Source of the DNA: Streptomyces sp. GS7
GTDB lineage: Bacteria; Actinomycetota; Actinomycetes; Streptomycetales; Streptomycetaceae
Reading direction: 5' to 3'
Assembly: GCF_009834125.1 (NCBI RefSeq)
Contig: NZ_CP047146.1
Coordinates: 2,721,501 to 2,785,500, forward strand
Length of the DNA: 64,000 bases
Part shown: in pieces, positions 52,365 through 59,423 of the stretch
How positions within the stretch are numbered: the stretch's first letter is position 1
Layout: every line of letters starts with the position of its first letter
Notes under the pieces: generated by a model
Seen by the model: only the letters and a program-made list of their open reading frames with translations
What the model was told of the DNA's origin: nothing
Databases searched by the model: none
Position numbers and translations under genes: made by a program

Positions 52365-53801
52365 ATGAGCACCCTCCACGAGGACCTGGGCGTCACCCCC
52401 GCCGTCAACGCGGCCGGCAAGCTGACCGTGCTCGGCGGCAGCAGGCTCGACGAGACGGTGATCGCCGCGATGGGCGAAGCGGCGCGCCACCATGTGGTGA
52501 TGGACGACCTGCTGGTCGCCGCGGGCCGGGAGCTGGCCCGCGCCACCGGCACGGAGGACGCCTGCCCCACCACGGGCGCCGCCGCCGGGATCGCCATCGC
52601 GGTCGCCGCGCTGGTCGCCGGTACGGATCCGGCGCGCATCGAGCGGCTGCCGGACGCCGGCGACGCCCCCGCCGAGGTGGTGCTCCAGAAGGGACACGCG
52701 GTCCACTTCGGCGCCCCGCTGACCCAGATGATCGCGCTGGGCGGCGGCCGTCCCGTGGAGGTCGGCAGCGTCAACGCCGTGCGTCCCGAGCACCTTTCGG
52801 CCGCCGTCACCGAGCGCACCGCCGCGCTGCTGTACGTCCAGTCGCACCACGCGGTGCGCAGCGGCGAGGTGCCGCTGGAGATGGTGGTGGCCGTCGGGCG
52901 GGCGCACGGGGTGCCGGTGATCGTGGACGCGGCGGCCGAGGAGGACCTGCGGTACTGGCCGGCCACCGGCGCCGACCTGGTCGTCTACAGCGGCGGCAAG
53001 GCCATCGGCGGCCCCACTTCCGGACTGATCTGCGGGCGGGCGGAGTTGATCGCCGCCTGCCGCGCCCAGTACGGGGGCATCGGCCGCCCCATGAAGGTGA
53101 GCAAGGAGGCCGTGTTCGGCCTCGTCCAGGCGGTCCGGGCGTACGACCGGGCCGGCGGCGCGGACGCGGCAGGGCGGGCGGCGGACCAGCGGGCGCGGAT
53201 GGCGCGGCTGGCGGCGCGGCTGGACGGGCTTCCGGGGGTGTCGGCCCGGGTGGTACCGGACCCGGCGGGGCGGGGTGTCCACCGCGCCGAGCTGACCGTC
53301 GATCCGGAGGCGGCGGGGCGGGACGCGGCCGGCCTGGCGGCGGAGCTGGCGGCCGGCGATCCGCCGATCTTCCTGAGGGGGCATCACATGGCCGCCGGGC
53401 GGCTGGCCGTCGATCCGCGCCCGCTGACGGCCGACGAGGAGGAGCAGGTGGTGGCGCGGCTCACCGGCATCCTGACCGGGGCCGCGCCCGGGGCCCGACC
53501 GGACCCCGCGGACGAGACGGCGGAACGCCGCCTGGTCGTCACCGAGCCGGCCGGCCTGCATGCCCGCCCCGCCGCCGTCTTCGCGCAGACCGCGGGCCGG
53601 AGCGCGGCGGTGGTCACCGTCCGCCGCGCCCGGCCGTCCGGTCCCGGGGACGACTCCCGGGAGGTCTCGGCGCGCAGTGTGCTGTCGCTGATGTCGATCG
53701 GCATCCGCTGCGGCGAGGAGATCGTGCTCAGCGCACGGGGTCCCGAGGCGGCGCGGACGCTGGCCGAACTGGCCGAGATCGTGGCACCGCGGCCCCGCTG
53801 A
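52365..53801 (+). CDS. DgaE-like PLP ammonia-lyase fused to an HPr domain
   Basis: 478 aa. Residues 1 to about 375 form a SelA/DgaE-type PLP enzyme: TPAVNAAGKLTVLGGSRLDETV at the start, VIVDAAAEED for the cofactor-ring Asp, and Lys212 in DLVVYSGGKAIGGPTSG. DgaE removes ammonia from D-glucosaminate-6-phosphate; this homologue may act on a related amino-sugar acid (inference). After a short linker, residues 387-478 are an HPr domain: phospho-His399 in AGLHARPAAVF and the regulatory-Ser region VSARSVLSLMSIGIRCGEEI with Ser438. A fused HPr in this enzyme is unusual. No DgaF-type aldolase gene follows. Confidence 0.88.
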   Translation: MSTLHEDLGVTPAVNAAGKLTVLGGSRLDETVIAAMGEAARHHVVMDDLLVAAGRELARATGTEDACPTTGAAAGIAIAVAALVAGTDPARIERLPDAGDAPAEVVLQKGHAVHFGAPLTQMIALGGGRPVEVGSVNAVRPEHLSAAVTERTAALLYVQSHHAVRSGEVPLEMVVAVGRAHGVPVIVDAAAEEDLRYWPATGADLVVYSGGKAIGGPTSGLICGRAELIAACRAQYGGIGRPMKVSKEAVFGLVQAVRAYDRAGGADAAGRAADQRARMARLAARLDGLPGVSARVVPDPAGRGVHRAELTVDPEAAGRDAAGLAAELAAGDPPIFLRGHHMAAGRLAVDPRPLTADEEEQVVARLTGILTGAAPGARPDPADETAERRLVVTEPAGLHARPAAVFAQTAGRSAAVVTVRRARPSGPGDDSREVSARSVLSLMSIGIRCGEEIVLSARGPEAARTLAELAEIVAPRPR

Positions 53802-53931
53802 CCGCCGCGGCCGCGGTGAGGCGGCGATCCGGTCGGTCCAGCGGCGGTCAGGAAGGGAGGGCTGCGCGGCCCAGGGGTGAGCCGCGCCGCGGGAGGGGGA
53901 AGCCGGGAGGGGGAAGGCGGTCGGAAGATGC

Positions 53932-54789
53932 TCAGGAGGCGAGCGTTGCCGGGGTCTCCTGCTCGGCCTCGACCTGCTGGTTCCACTCGCGCTTGCCGGC
54001 CTGCCAGCCGTCCTCGTCCTGGCCGGTGCGCCAGTAGCCGGAGATCGACAGATCCTCGCGCGGGACGCCGTGCTCGACCCGCAGCAGCCGGCGCAGCTCC
54101 TTGACGAAGCCCGCCTCGCCGTGCACGAACGCCTGGACCCGCCCCGCCGGGAACTCCAACGCCCGTACGGCGGCGACCAGTTCACGGCCGACCGGGGCGG
54201 CGCCGCGGTGCAGCCAGGTGATCTCGGCGCCGGCCGGAGCGGTCAGCTCCTGCTGCTCCTCGGGGCCGGCGACCTCGATGAAGGCGTGCACCGCGGCGTC
54301 CGCGGGCATGCCGGCGAGCGCTGCCGCGATGGCCGGCAGGGCGCTCTCGTCGCCGGCCAGCAGATGCCAGTCGGCGGCGCCGTCCGGGGCGTAGGCGCCG
54401 CCCGGCCCCAGGAAGCCGATCTCGTCGCCGGGCCGCGCGGCCATCGCCCACGGCCCGGCCAGGCCCGTGTCGCCGTGCACGACGAAGTCCACCGCGAGCT
54501 CGCACGCGGCCGGGTCCCAGGAGCGCACCGTGTACGTACGCGTCCTGGGCCACTGGTTGCGCGGCAGCTCGGCCCGGATCCGGCCCATGTCGAACGGCTC
54601 CGGATAGCGGATGTGCGGCAGCGGGAAGACCAGCTTGATGTAGTGGTCGGTGTACTCGCCGGCGGCGAACGCCGCCAGTCCCTCGCCGCCCAGCACCACC
54701 CGCAGCATGTGCGGGCTCAGCCGCTCGGTGCGCCGCACCTGGGCGCGGTGGAGGGTGGGTGTTCTGCGGGCCGGACGCTCTGCTGCCAC
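53932..54789 (-). CDS. Siderophore-interacting protein (FAD ferric-siderophore reductase)
   Basis: 285 aa ViuB/SIP-type flavoprotein. The FAD-binding half has RTYTVRSWDPAACELAVDFVVHGDTGLAGPWAMAARPGDEIGFLGPGG, and the NAD(P)H half has LLAGDESALPAIAAALAGMP and the late SGYWRTGQDEDGW. It releases iron from imported siderophores by reduction. GTG at 54789 with GGGGAG upstream. A DmdR/IdeR-type iron box lies 58 bp before the start, so expression is expected under iron limitation. No siderophore genes are adjacent. Confidence 0.95.
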   Translation of the reverse strand: MAAERPARRTPTLHRAQVRRTERLSPHMLRVVLGGEGLAAFAAGEYTDHYIKLVFPLPHIRYPEPFDMGRIRAELPRNQWPRTRTYTVRSWDPAACELAVDFVVHGDTGLAGPWAMAARPGDEIGFLGPGGAYAPDGAADWHLLAGDESALPAIAAALAGMPADAAVHAFIEVAGPEEQQELTAPAGAEITWLHRGAAPVGRELVAAVRALEFPAGRVQAFVHGEAGFVKELRRLLRVEHGVPREDLSISGYWRTGQDEDGWQAGKREWNQQVEAEQETPATLAS

Positions 54790-54847
54790 GGCGATCTCCC
54801 CTGACGCGGTCGACGACGGGGTGGACCCGCTGGGTGAACCCCGCTTG

Positions 54848-54866
54848 TTAGGTTTGCCTAACTTAA
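54848..54866 (-). promoter_or_regulatory. Iron box (DmdR1/IdeR operator)
   Basis: TTAGGTTTGCCTAACTTAA is close to the actinobacterial consensus TTAGGTTAGGCTAACCTAA. It lies between the siderophore-interacting protein gene and the stop of the exonuclease gene. Confidence 0.85.
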
Positions 54867-54870
54867 CAGC

Positions 54871-55809
54871 TCACCGCGGGAGCGCGCCGAGCAACCGCTG
54901 CAATGCGCCACCCAGACCCCACCGCGCGGCCAGCGCCTCCAGTCGCTCCGGATCCGCCGGCTCGCCGGGCAGCGCCAGGTCGAAGTCCGGAACCGGTACG
55001 TCGGTGGCCACCCGTACGACCTTCGGCGCGACGTCCAGGTAAGGGCCCGCCTCGGTGAGCCGGGTGCGCTGCGCCGGGGTGATCCTGCTGGCCGGGTCGG
55101 CGGCGGCCGCCCTGATCCCGGCCAGGTCGCCGTACGCGTCCAGCAGCTTGGCCGCGGTCTTCTCGCCGATGCCCACCACCCCCGGCAGGCCGTCGCTGGG
55201 GTCGCCGCGCAGCAGCGCCAGGTCCGCGTAACCGGGGCCGTCCACCCCGTACTTGTCGCGCAGCAGCGCGCCGTCGGTGACCTGGAGGGTGCCGACGCCC
55301 TTGAGGGGGTACAGGACGCGGATGCCGCGGGCGTCGTCGACGAGCTGGAAGAGGTCGCGGTCGCCGGTGACGATGTCGACCGGGCCCTCGGCCCGCGCGG
55401 TCAGCGTGCCGATGACGTCGTCGGCCTCGTAGCCCGCCGCGCCGATCCGGGCGATGCCGAGCGCGTCGAGGACGTCCTCGATCACCGGGACCTGCGGGGA
55501 GAGGGTGTCCGGAATCTCTTCCTCGTCCGGCTCGGTGGAGCCCGCGGGCGCCTCCTCGGCGACCCGGTGCGCCTTGTACGACGGGATCAGGTCGACCCGC
55601 CACTGGGGGCGCCAGTCGAAGTCCATGCAGGCGACCAGGTCGTCGGGGTGGTGGTCCTGGACGAGCCGGGCGATGAAGTCCAGCAGACCGCGTACCGCGT
55701 TCACCGGGGTGCCGTCCGGGGCTTTGACCGATTCCGGTACCCCGAAATAGGCGCGGAAATACAGGGAGGCGGTGTCGAGGAGCATCAGGCGTCGATTCAC
55801 ACCCCGCAT
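54871..55809 (-). CDS. 5'-3' exonuclease (PolA N-terminal type)
   Basis: 312 aa flap/5'-nuclease related to the N-terminal domain of DNA polymerase I but free-standing. Acidic metal sites appear in LMLLDTASLYFRAYFG, VACMDFD, GYEADDVIGTL and IVTGDRDLFQLV; the helix-hairpin-helix DGLPGVVGIGEKTAAKLL follows. It trims flaps or RNA primers. An internal ATG (Met9) is an alternative start that removes only MRGVNRRL. It ends 4 bp from the iron box, so it is not part of the siderophore transcript. Confidence 0.92.
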   Translation of the reverse strand: MRGVNRRLMLLDTASLYFRAYFGVPESVKAPDGTPVNAVRGLLDFIARLVQDHHPDDLVACMDFDWRPQWRVDLIPSYKAHRVAEEAPAGSTEPDEEEIPDTLSPQVPVIEDVLDALGIARIGAAGYEADDVIGTLTARAEGPVDIVTGDRDLFQLVDDARGIRVLYPLKGVGTLQVTDGALLRDKYGVDGPGYADLALLRGDPSDGLPGVVGIGEKTAAKLLDAYGDLAGIRAAAADPASRITPAQRTRLTEAGPYLDVAPKVVRVATDVPVPDFDLALPGEPADPERLEALAARWGLGGALQRLLGALPR

Positions 55810-56197
55810 GATGCCGTACGCCCCAAACGTGACCCGGACGTGAGGCGGCTCACCGTCGCGTCCGCGCCGTATGAAGGCGGGCAGGCGCGCAGCCGGAGTG
55901 GACCCGGCCGAGATCCACCATGCGACCGGTGACGGCGTGCCGACCTCGTCCCCCCGGCAGCGTCGACAAGCCGGCCCCGGTCACCCCGGCCACCTAGCAC
56001 CGCTCAAGTAGCCCCGGTCCACGGGCACTTGGACCCCGAGCCCCGCCCCGGCAGCAGCCGGCGGCGGGGCTCGCCGGTTTCACCTGACCGGCCGCGCCCG
56101 CCTGGCCGGGCGCCCCGGCCGGTGGTTCGCTCGCCGTGTGCCGGTGTGCGTCCCCGGCGGCCGGAGGGGCCGCGGCCGGCCGGCCCGGGAGCTGACC
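55810..56197. other. 388-bp intergenic region with a strong hairpin
   Basis: Divergent promoter space for the exonuclease gene and a small secreted-protein gene. It holds the hairpin at 56037-56073 and otherwise only GC-rich sequence; no credible short gene on either strand. Confidence 0.5.
56037..56073. terminator. Strong two-part hairpin
   Basis: Outer arms CGAGCCCCGC / GCGGGGCTCG enclose CCGGC-AGCA-GCCGG. It looks like a terminator but no gene ends here; it may shield the small gene from readthrough. Confidence 0.55.
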
Positions 56198-56620
56198 GTG
56201 AAGCCTGCACGCCTGTCCGCCGCCGTCCTGATCAGTGCCGTCGCCCTCGGCGCCGCCGCGCCCGGCGCGGCGGCCCGGGTCGCACCGAACCCGGTGACGG
56301 CCGGCGAGCGCGTCACGATCAGCGACGGCCGGCGGTGCGGTACCGACCACGACGTCCGGGCGGTCTCCCCACTCTTCGGAACGGTGCCGCTGCGGCCGGG
56401 CGCCCACGGGATGGCCGCCGACGTCCGCGTCCCCGGCCGGGCGGCGCCGGGCCGCTACCGGATCACCGTCGAATGCGCACCGGGCGGCCCGCGCCACACC
56501 GAGACCGTCATGGTGAGCGGCGGCTGGGCCGAGGGCGTCGACGCGACCCAGGCGGCCGGCGGACTGGCCCTCCTGGCCCTGGCGGGCGGGGCGGCTTATT
56601 TGCTTCGGCGTAGTCGGTAA
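56198..56620 (+). CDS. Small exported or membrane-anchored protein, unknown function
   Basis: 140 aa. N-terminal signal peptide (LSAAVLISAVALGAAAPGAAA), a compact beta-type domain with two Cys (RRCGTD and VECAPG), and a C-terminal membrane helix GGLALLALAGGAAYLL ending in basic residues. Such signal-domain-anchor proteins are common in Streptomyces, often without a known role; no LPxTG motif is present. GTG at 56198 follows GGGAG. It is convergent with the TDT transporter across the unusual repeat region. Confidence 0.72.
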   Translation: MKPARLSAAVLISAVALGAAAPGAAARVAPNPVTAGERVTISDGRRCGTDHDVRAVSPLFGTVPLRPGAHGMAADVRVPGRAAPGRYRITVECAPGGPRHTETVMVSGGWAEGVDATQAAGGLALLALAGGAAYLLRRSR

Positions 56621-56808
56621 CGCTCCGCCGTTCCGCTGCGCTTGGCTTGCTTCCCACGTTTTTGGCTTTCCCGCCGTGCGCCTGCGGCGGGGCGGCTTCC
56701 CACGTTGCCGGGTGCCGCGCCGTTTCGCCTGCGGCGGGCCCCTCCGCTGCGCTTTGCCTGCTCCCGACGTTGCCGGGTGCGGCGCCGTTTCGCCTGCGGC
56801 GGGCGGGT

Positions 56809-56916
56809 CCGCTGCGCGGGGCTGTCGGGTGCGGTGGCGGTCCTGCGGGGCAGGGTGTCCGGACTGCTTCGCTTTACGTCCGGACACCCTGCCCCTCCGG
56901 CCCGCCCCCTCCCGTG
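56809..56916 (+). repeat. Hairpin repeat element, left copy
   Basis: 108 bp: a 38-bp conserved flank, an 18-bp stem arm GGGGCAGGGTGTCCGGAC (56847-56864), the 13-nt loop TGCTTCGCTTTAC, the perfectly complementary arm (56878-56895) and a 21-bp flank starting TCCGGCCCG. It reads away from the small secreted-protein gene. Confidence 0.88.
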
Positions 56917-57033
56917 AGTGGGTGGGAAAAGGCCGATGGGGTGCGCGTGAGGGGGACCGTGTCGGTTCGTGGGTGAAGGGAAAGCGTCAGTGGACCACTT
57001 GGCCCGGCCTCCATCCACCGTTTCTTCTCCCCC

Positions 57034-57141
57034 CACGGGAGGGGGTGGGCCGGAGGGGGTGGTGTGCAGGACGTAAAGCGAAGCAGTCCTGCACACCACC
57101 CCCGGAGGACCGCCACCGCACCCGAAAGCCCCGCGCAGCGG
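57034..57141 (-). repeat. Hairpin repeat element, right copy
   Basis: Inverted copy of the left element. On the minus strand its stem arm is GGGGGTGGTGTGCAGGAC (57103-57086) with the same loop and a perfect complementary arm (57072-57055). The 38-bp flank matches the left copy at 36 positions and the 21-bp flank at 20, but the stem arms match at only 11 of 18. Confidence 0.88.
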
Positions 57142-57219
57142 ACAACACCCCGCGCCGAAGGCGCAAACACGCGAACCCCGACGGCGGGAAAGCCGACAAC
57201 GTGGGGCGCGGCCACGCCA

Positions 57220-58344
57220 CTACGCCGTGAGGAGGCGCCCGCGCAGCAACCCGTGTGCGGTGCGGGTGCCCGCGACCGCCACCGCTGTGATCAGTACCGC
57301 GTACAGCGCCACCGAGAGCCAGTCGAAGGCCGCGAGCCCGGTGTGTCGGGCCAGGCCCGCGGCGCCGGTGACGCAGGTGCCGATGGGGAAGGTGAAGCCC
57401 CACCAGGTCATCGCGAAGCCCATGCCGTTGCGGACGGCGCGGACCACCATCGCCACCGCGATGGCCAGCCACAGCAGCGCGAAGCCGAACACCGGCACGC
57501 CGTAGAGCACCGCGAACGCGCCCATGGCGTGCACGTACGAGGGGATGACGACGCCGGGGGCGGCGTCGCCGAGGTTGCTGACGGCGGTGGTGGACTGGCC
57601 CAGCGGGCCGAGGACGAGGAAGAGGGTGGGGGTGAGCACGAGGGGCAGCGGGCCGTGGTGGAACAGCCGGTTCAGCACGAGCGGCAGCACCAGCACCGTC
57701 GCCAGCAGCGACATCCCGAACATCGCGTAGCAGGCCAGCAGCATCGCCTCGCGCCACTGCCCGGGCGGCAGGTGCGGCACGAGTGCGGGGCCGAGTGCGG
57801 CCGAGACCATCGGGGCGACCAGCGGCAGCAGCCACACCGGTGAGGCGCTGCCCTCGGCGATCCGGTGCCGGACCACCATCAGGTACGGGATCCCCGCCGC
57901 GGCGGCCAGCCCGACCAGGGTGCCGGCGGTCCACAGCACCGCGTCCGCGGCCAGCGCCGCGGGGGTGCCGATGACGTCCTTGCCGACCGCGAGGGTGCCG
58001 CCGCCGACCGCCAGCAGCGCCATGGACAGGCACCCGTAGAACGGTGCGACGGCCGGATCCAGCAGCTGGCGGCGGGCCTGGTCGCCGTGCCGGGCCCAGT
58101 GGACGGCGCGCGCGGCCAGCAGGGCGACCAGCAGCAGCGCCGACAGCGCCCAGACGGCGCGGTAGGCGATGTGCAGGCCGGGGGCGGTGAACGGCAGGGC
58201 CGCACCGGCGTTGGCGACGATCGCGGTGCCCATGACGGCGGCGTACCAGTTCGGCCCCAGATGGCGGACCGAGGGCGCGCTGCCGGGGGTGTCCGGGCCG
58301 GTGGCGGCGGGGGTGCGGGAAGGTGCGGGTGCGAGGGGTGCCAT
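57220..58344 (-). CDS. TDT-family (tellurite/dicarboxylate) transporter
   Basis: 374 aa with ten hydrophobic segments and the family motif LGPNWYAAVMGTAIVANAGAALP near the start. Later signatures include YGCLSMALLAVGGG and MTWWGFTFPIGT. Members include TehA, malate and sulfite exporters; the substrate here is not fixed. ATG at 58344 has no good ribosome site. Divergent from a LysR gene 70 bp away with a palindrome between them, so regulation by that protein is likely. Confidence 0.88.
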   Translation of the reverse strand: MAPLAPAPSRTPAATGPDTPGSAPSVRHLGPNWYAAVMGTAIVANAGAALPFTAPGLHIAYRAVWALSALLLVALLAARAVHWARHGDQARRQLLDPAVAPFYGCLSMALLAVGGGTLAVGKDVIGTPAALAADAVLWTAGTLVGLAAAAGIPYLMVVRHRIAEGSASPVWLLPLVAPMVSAALGPALVPHLPPGQWREAMLLACYAMFGMSLLATVLVLPLVLNRLFHHGPLPLVLTPTLFLVLGPLGQSTTAVSNLGDAAPGVVIPSYVHAMGAFAVLYGVPVFGFALLWLAIAVAMVVRAVRNGMGFAMTWWGFTFPIGTCVTGAAGLARHTGLAAFDWLSVALYAVLITAVAVAGTRTAHGLLRGRLLTA

Positions 58345-58400
58345 ACGAAAAGCGTCGCCGGTGCGGGCGGCCCCCACCAGGGGTGTTGTCTCTATGAGGG

Positions 58401-58417
58401 CATAAACTGGGTTTATG
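58401..58417. promoter_or_regulatory. LysR operator candidate overlapping the lysR start codon
   Basis: CATAAACTGGGTTTATG has perfect 7-bp arms and a 3-bp spacer. Its last three bases are the ATG of the LysR gene, and TAAACT inside it is a -10 box with 6-nt leaderless spacing. Confidence 0.62.
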
Positions 58418-59380
58418 GGTAGTGAGCGTGACGATCGGATCGCGGCGGCGGACGGGACCGGAGGACCGGGGGCGGCCCCGCTGTCCCACCGGGTGCCGGA
58501 CCTCGGGGCGATGGAGCTGCTGCTCGCCGTCGCCCGGCTCGGCAGCCTGGGGCGGGCGGCCCAGGCGCAGGGCATCACCCAGCCCGCCGCCAGCAGCCGG
58601 ATCCGTTCCATGGAACGGCAGTTGGGGGTGGCGCTGGTCGAGCGCTCGCCGCGCGGCTCGCGGCTGACGGACGCCGGGGTGCTGGTCACGGACTGGGCGC
58701 GGCAGGTGGTGGAGGCGGCCGAGGCGTTCGACGCGGGCGCCCAGGCGCTGCGCGGCCGCCGGGACTCCCGGCTGCGGGTCGCGGCCAGCATGACGATCGC
58801 CGAGTACCTGCTGCCCGGCTGGCTGATCGCGCTGCGCGCGCAGCGCCCCGGGACCGCGGTCTCGCTGCTCGCCGGGAACTCGACTGCGGTGGCCGAGCGA
58901 CTGCTGGCGGGCGAGGCGGACCTCGGGTTCGTCGAGGGGCTGGACGTGCCGGCGGGCCTGGAGGGGGCGGTGATCGGCCACGACCGGCTGATCGTGGTGG
59001 CCGCGCCGTCGCACCCCTGGACCCGGCGGCGCTCGGGACTGACCGCCGCGGAACTCGCCGCCACCCCGCTGATCCTGCGCGAACGCGGCTCGGGCACCCG
59101 CCAGGTCCTGGACGCGGCGCTGGCCCGGCTCGGCGGGCTGGCCGCTCCGCTGCTGGAGCTGTCCTCGACCACCGCCGTGAAGTCCGCGGTGGTCAGCGAG
59201 GCCGCCCCGTCCGTGCTGAGCGAACTCGCCGTCCGGGAGGAGCTGACCGCCCGCCGGCTGGTCGAGATCCCGGTGCGCGACCTCCGGCTCGGCCGGGACC
59301 TGCGGGCAGTGTGGCCGACCGGCCGGCGCCCGGCGGGCCCGGCCCGCGATCTGCTGGGGTTGACCCGGGGGGCGTCCTAG
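58415..59380 (+). CDS. LysR-family transcriptional regulator
   Basis: 321 aa. The LysR helix-turn-helix is offset by about 30 residues: MELLLAVARLGSLGRAAQAQGITQPAASSRIRSMERQLGVALVERSPRGSRLT, followed by the linker helix and a substrate-binding-like effector domain (LRVAASMTIAEYLLPGWL, GEADLGFVEG, VVAAPSHPW). CysB/CbbR-like layout. Divergent from the TDT transporter gene, its probable target. The palindrome over its own start codon suggests tight self-repression. Confidence 0.92.
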   Translation: MGSERDDRIAAADGTGGPGAAPLSHRVPDLGAMELLLAVARLGSLGRAAQAQGITQPAASSRIRSMERQLGVALVERSPRGSRLTDAGVLVTDWARQVVEAAEAFDAGAQALRGRRDSRLRVAASMTIAEYLLPGWLIALRAQRPGTAVSLLAGNSTAVAERLLAGEADLGFVEGLDVPAGLEGAVIGHDRLIVVAAPSHPWTRRRSGLTAAELAATPLILRERGSGTRQVLDAALARLGGLAAPLLELSSTTAVKSAVVSEAAPSVLSELAVREELTARRLVEIPVRDLRLGRDLRAVWPTGRRPAGPARDLLGLTRGAS

Positions 59381-59423
59381 GAGCCGGCGGAGAGGGGGCG
59401 CCGGACTCCGGCGGGCCGGATGC

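Larger units (their letters stand above)
56621..57219. other. 599-bp non-coding region with inverted hairpin elements
   Basis: This gap separates two convergent genes and is almost entirely repeat. From left: three related blocks starting (C/G)ACGTT at 56655, 56701 and 56766, sharing GCGCCTGCGGCGGG- and TCCGCTGCGC-type segments; the left hairpin element; a 117-bp unique spacer; the right hairpin element in inverted orientation; and an inverted CACGTT-type block reaching 57203. Each half reads in the same order downstream of the gene next to it. No protein-coding frame is credible. Confidence 0.8.

Noticed and set aside
56655..57203. Repeat region as an insertion sequence or CRISPR
   Set aside because: There is no transposase frame, no target-site duplication that I could see, and no repeat-spacer periodicity.
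58386..58408. TTGTCTCTA-N8-TAAACT before the LysR gene as another PafBC promoter
   Set aside because: The spacing fits but only six of nine bases of the first box match, and the downstream part needed (RGTG) is absent.
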